Shown here in pieces: positions 40,850 through 42,353 of a stretch of DNA of 42,353 nucleotides. The position numbers and the translations under genes are program-made. Position 1 is the stretch's first letter, and every line of letters starts with the position of its first letter. Source of the DNA: Clostridia bacterium (GTDB lineage: Bacteria; Bacillota; Clostridia; Oscillospirales; CAG-382); contig JAFZDO010000015.1 of NCBI GenBank assembly GCA_017561145.1, forward strand, positions 1-42,353, given 5' to 3'. The notes under the pieces are model-generated. The model saw only the letters and a program-made list of their open reading frames with translations, did not search any database and was not told where the DNA came from.

Positions 40850-41032
40850 ATGCGGATAGGCGTTGAAAACAAGAAAAGCGCATACTACCGTTGGTTGATT
40901 CCGATTGACAGTCTGCCCGTCGAATGCTATCCTCGGATTAAACAATATCATTTGAAGGGAGTTGATCATTATGTCTGCCGTTTTCCCGAAAAAGAACCGA
41001 CCGATACACCACCAAATAAGGAGATACAATGA
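40850..41032 (+). CDS. Possible 60-aa protein overlapping the rtcB start
   Basis: An ATG-started frame of 60 codons ends in TGA that overlaps the rtcB start (ATGA). The product (SAYYRWLIPIDSLPVECYPR, GVDHYVCRFPEKEPTDTPP) looks protein-like, with aromatic and charged residues mixed and a hydrophilic Pro-rich tail. No SD is evident ahead of ATG 40850, and a promoter-like element for rtcB (40905-40933) lies inside it, so it may not be translated. No family recognised. Confidence 0.4.
   Translation: MRIGVENKKSAYYRWLIPIDSLPVECYPRIKQYHLKGVDHYVCRFPEKEPTDTPPNKEIQ
40905..40933 (+). promoter_or_regulatory. Candidate promoter of rtcB
   Basis: TTGACA (40905-40910), 17 nt, TATCCT (40928-40933) with an extended TGC. 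It lies about 95 nt before rtcB. Confidence 0.5.
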
Positions 41033-42207
41033 TCAAAATAAAAGGAAAAAGGAACACCGCAACGGTATTTGCGGATAAGATCGACCGCGCGTCAAAAACG
41101 CAAATCGCCTCGCTCCTGCGCGAGGAGGCATATTCCGATTGCAGGATAAGAATAATGCCCGACGTGCATTCGGGCAGAGGCGTTGCGGTCGGCACAACGA
41201 TGACGCTGTCTGGGCGGGTGAACCCTGCACTCATAGGCGTCGACATCGGTTGCGGAATGGAGGTCATCTTCCTTGAAAACCGCTTTGTCAACCTGTCGGA
41301 GCTCGACAATGCAATACATTCACTAATTCCCTGCGGAGCGAAAATACACGCCGTTCCAAAGGCGTCGTTTGATTTCAACAGGCTACTCTGCAAAGAAAGT
41401 GTCGACACCGAAAGGGCGCTTTTAAGTCTTGGTACGCTTGGCGGAGGGAACCATTTTATCGAGCTTGATATTACAAGCAACGGGGATTTGGTTCTTGTTA
41501 TCCATTCCAGCTCGCGACAGCTTGGAAGCGACGTCGCGGCATATTATCAGGATCAAGCCTATAGATATCAGTGCAAAAGGCTCAGAAAAAGCGCAAGACA
41601 AAGCTATTATGAAGCAAGAAACGATGAATTCCACCGCGATGCACGCAAAAAGGACCTAAGCCGCTCGGTCGACATCAAGCGCGAGGATGCAATTCTAGAA
41701 GGTGCGTTGTTTAAAAGCTACCTCAACGATTTAAAAGAGGTGACCGACTTTGCCGACAAAAATCGAAAAACCATTGCGGAAATAATCTGCCGCGCTATGG
41801 ATCTTAAGGTAAAGGAACGCTTTTCATCGGTTCATAATTACGTTGATACCGAGCACATGATATTGCGAAAAGGTGCAATATCGGCGCGTCGTGACGAGCG
41901 CGTAATAATCCCCTTGAATATGCGCGACGGAGCAATACTCGGCGTTGGTCTCGGCAATCCCGATTGGAATTTCTCGGCACCGCACGGCGCAGGTCGCATT
42001 TGCAGCCGCACCGAGGCAAAATTCAATTTTACCCTCGAAGAATATCGGCACGAAATGACCGGCATTTACACAACAACGGCAGAAATCGGCTCGATCGACG
42101 AATGTCCGATGGCATATAAGCCACCCGAACGCATTATCGACGCTATCGGCGAAACGGTCGATATCGAGCAGATTATAAAGCCTATCTACAATTTCAAAGC
42201 CTGCTGA
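41029..42207 (+). CDS. rtcB: RNA-splicing ligase RtcB family protein
   Basis: A 392-aa RtcB, which joins RNA 2',3'-cyclic phosphate or 3'-phosphate ends to 5'-OH ends using GTP and Mn2+. Motifs: MPDVHSGRGVAVGTT, GVDIGCGM (metal Cys/Asp), LGTLGGGNHFIE, HSSSRQLG, the long RKGAISARRDERVIIPLNMRD segment split by normal spacing, and SAPHGAGRICSR with the His that is guanylylated. The protein is shorter than the E. coli/archaeal form, matching the compact bacterial subfamily. AAGGAG precedes ATG 41029 by 5 nt. No RtcA, archease or RtcR neighbour is visible, so its physiological RNA target is unknown. Confidence 0.93.
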   Translation: MIKIKGKRNTATVFADKIDRASKTQIASLLREEAYSDCRIRIMPDVHSGRGVAVGTTMTLSGRVNPALIGVDIGCGMEVIFLENRFVNLSELDNAIHSLIPCGAKIHAVPKASFDFNRLLCKESVDTERALLSLGTLGGGNHFIELDITSNGDLVLVIHSSSRQLGSDVAAYYQDQAYRYQCKRLRKSARQSYYEARNDEFHRDARKKDLSRSVDIKREDAILEGALFKSYLNDLKEVTDFADKNRKTIAEIICRAMDLKVKERFSSVHNYVDTEHMILRKGAISARRDERVIIPLNMRDGAILGVGLGNPDWNFSAPHGAGRICSRTEAKFNFTLEEYRHEMTGIYTTTAEIGSIDECPMAYKPPERIIDAIGETVDIEQIIKPIYNFKAC

Positions 42208-42213
42208 AAAGGC

Positions 42214-42247
42214 AAAAAAAGAAGACGGGGTTAACCGTCTTCTTTAA
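42214..42247 (-). terminator. Terminator between rtcB and the convergent surface-protein gene
   Basis: An 11-bp stem (42218-42228 with 42235-42245), 6-nt loop. On the minus strand it runs into T7; the plus-strand tail is weaker. Confidence 0.82.
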
Positions 42248-42259
42248 TTATATTAAAAC

Positions 42260-42353
42260 TTATTTACGAGTCTTAATAACAACTGCAGAGCCTGCGATAG
42301 CAACGAGAGCGATGATAGCGAAGATGATCATGCTGGAAGCGTCGCCGGGTTTA
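42260..42353 (-). CDS. C-terminal end of a surface-anchored protein (partial)
   Basis: Only the last 30 residues are in the window: KPGDASSM, a hydrophobic helix (IIFAIIALVAIAGSAVVI) and a basic end KTRK. The layout of motif, helix and positive tail is that of a cell-wall sorting signal. PGDASS closely matches the PGDSSG tail of the surface protein at 30287-33376. The rest of the gene lies beyond the window edge on the minus strand. Confidence 0.8.
   Translation of the reverse strand, partial: KPGDASSMIIFAIIALVAIAGSAVVIKTRK

Noticed and set aside
1-42353. tRNA, rRNA, CRISPR arrays, transposases, integrases, prophage genes
   Set aside because: Looked for on both strands; no cloverleaf, repeat-spacer array or mobile-element enzyme was recognised. 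Small RNAs cannot be excluded by reading alone.

Overview
The window reads as a stretch of chromosome from a spore-forming Clostridia-class Bacillota, probably an uncultured gut lineage. This is an inference. It rests on spoIIGA-sigE, spoVT, a SpoIVFB-like M50 protease, a ParB/Noc protein, an archaeal/fungal-type aspartate-semialdehyde dehydrogenase, a membrane pyrophosphatase, strong Shine-Dalgarno sites and near-consensus sigma-A promoters with 17-nt spacers. No rRNA, tRNA, CRISPR array, intact transposase or phage module was seen.

Layout. 1-3.8 kb: 3' part of hppA, then an oligopeptide-binding lipoprotein. 3.8-7.0 kb: a sporulation block, with an M50 protease and a 64-aa membrane protein divergent from spoIIGA-sigE, then a NYN-domain protein that appears to start at ATT. 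7.0-13.9 kb: the translation/transcription operon rimP-nusA-ylxR-ylxQ-infB-rbfA-nrnA-truB, closed by a strong terminator. 13.9-18.1 kb: ParB/Noc-like protein, PAP2 phosphatase, a CapE-like nucleotide-sugar dehydratase, asd and a GNAT acetyltransferase. 18.2-23.0 kb: surface and regulatory genes (internalin-like LRR protein, a membrane-anchored protein with a duplicated domain, a LytTR regulator coupled to a membrane protein). 23.0-26.0 kb: Sir2 deacylase, putative metal exporter, small lipoprotein and spoVT.

26.0-28.6 kb is an AT-richer accessory segment. It carries a beta-propeller-like protein, an orphan lipoprotein and an Imm32-like protein, separated by repeated copies of the spoVT upstream region; one copy includes a truncated, stop-containing spoVT 5' end. 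28.7-35.1 kb: lipoprotein, bcp, cyclase-family hydrolase, a 1029-aa thioester/VWA/pilin-type surface protein and a second large lipoprotein. 35.2-40.7 kb: an EF-G paralogue lacking the catalytic switch II His, a P-type-ATPase-like membrane protein lacking the phosphorylation motif, and rlmB. 40.8-42.35 kb: rtcB, preceded by a possible 60-codon ORF, then the 3' end of another surface protein on the minus strand.

The most unusual items are the triplicated spoVT promoter region, the likely ATT-initiated NYN gene, two apparent pseudoenzymes (P-type ATPase-like and EF-G-like), the M50/small-membrane-protein pair facing spoIIGA-sigE, the LytTR-membrane protein pair beside a duplicated-domain protein, and a PGD[SA]S C-terminal tail shared by two surface proteins.
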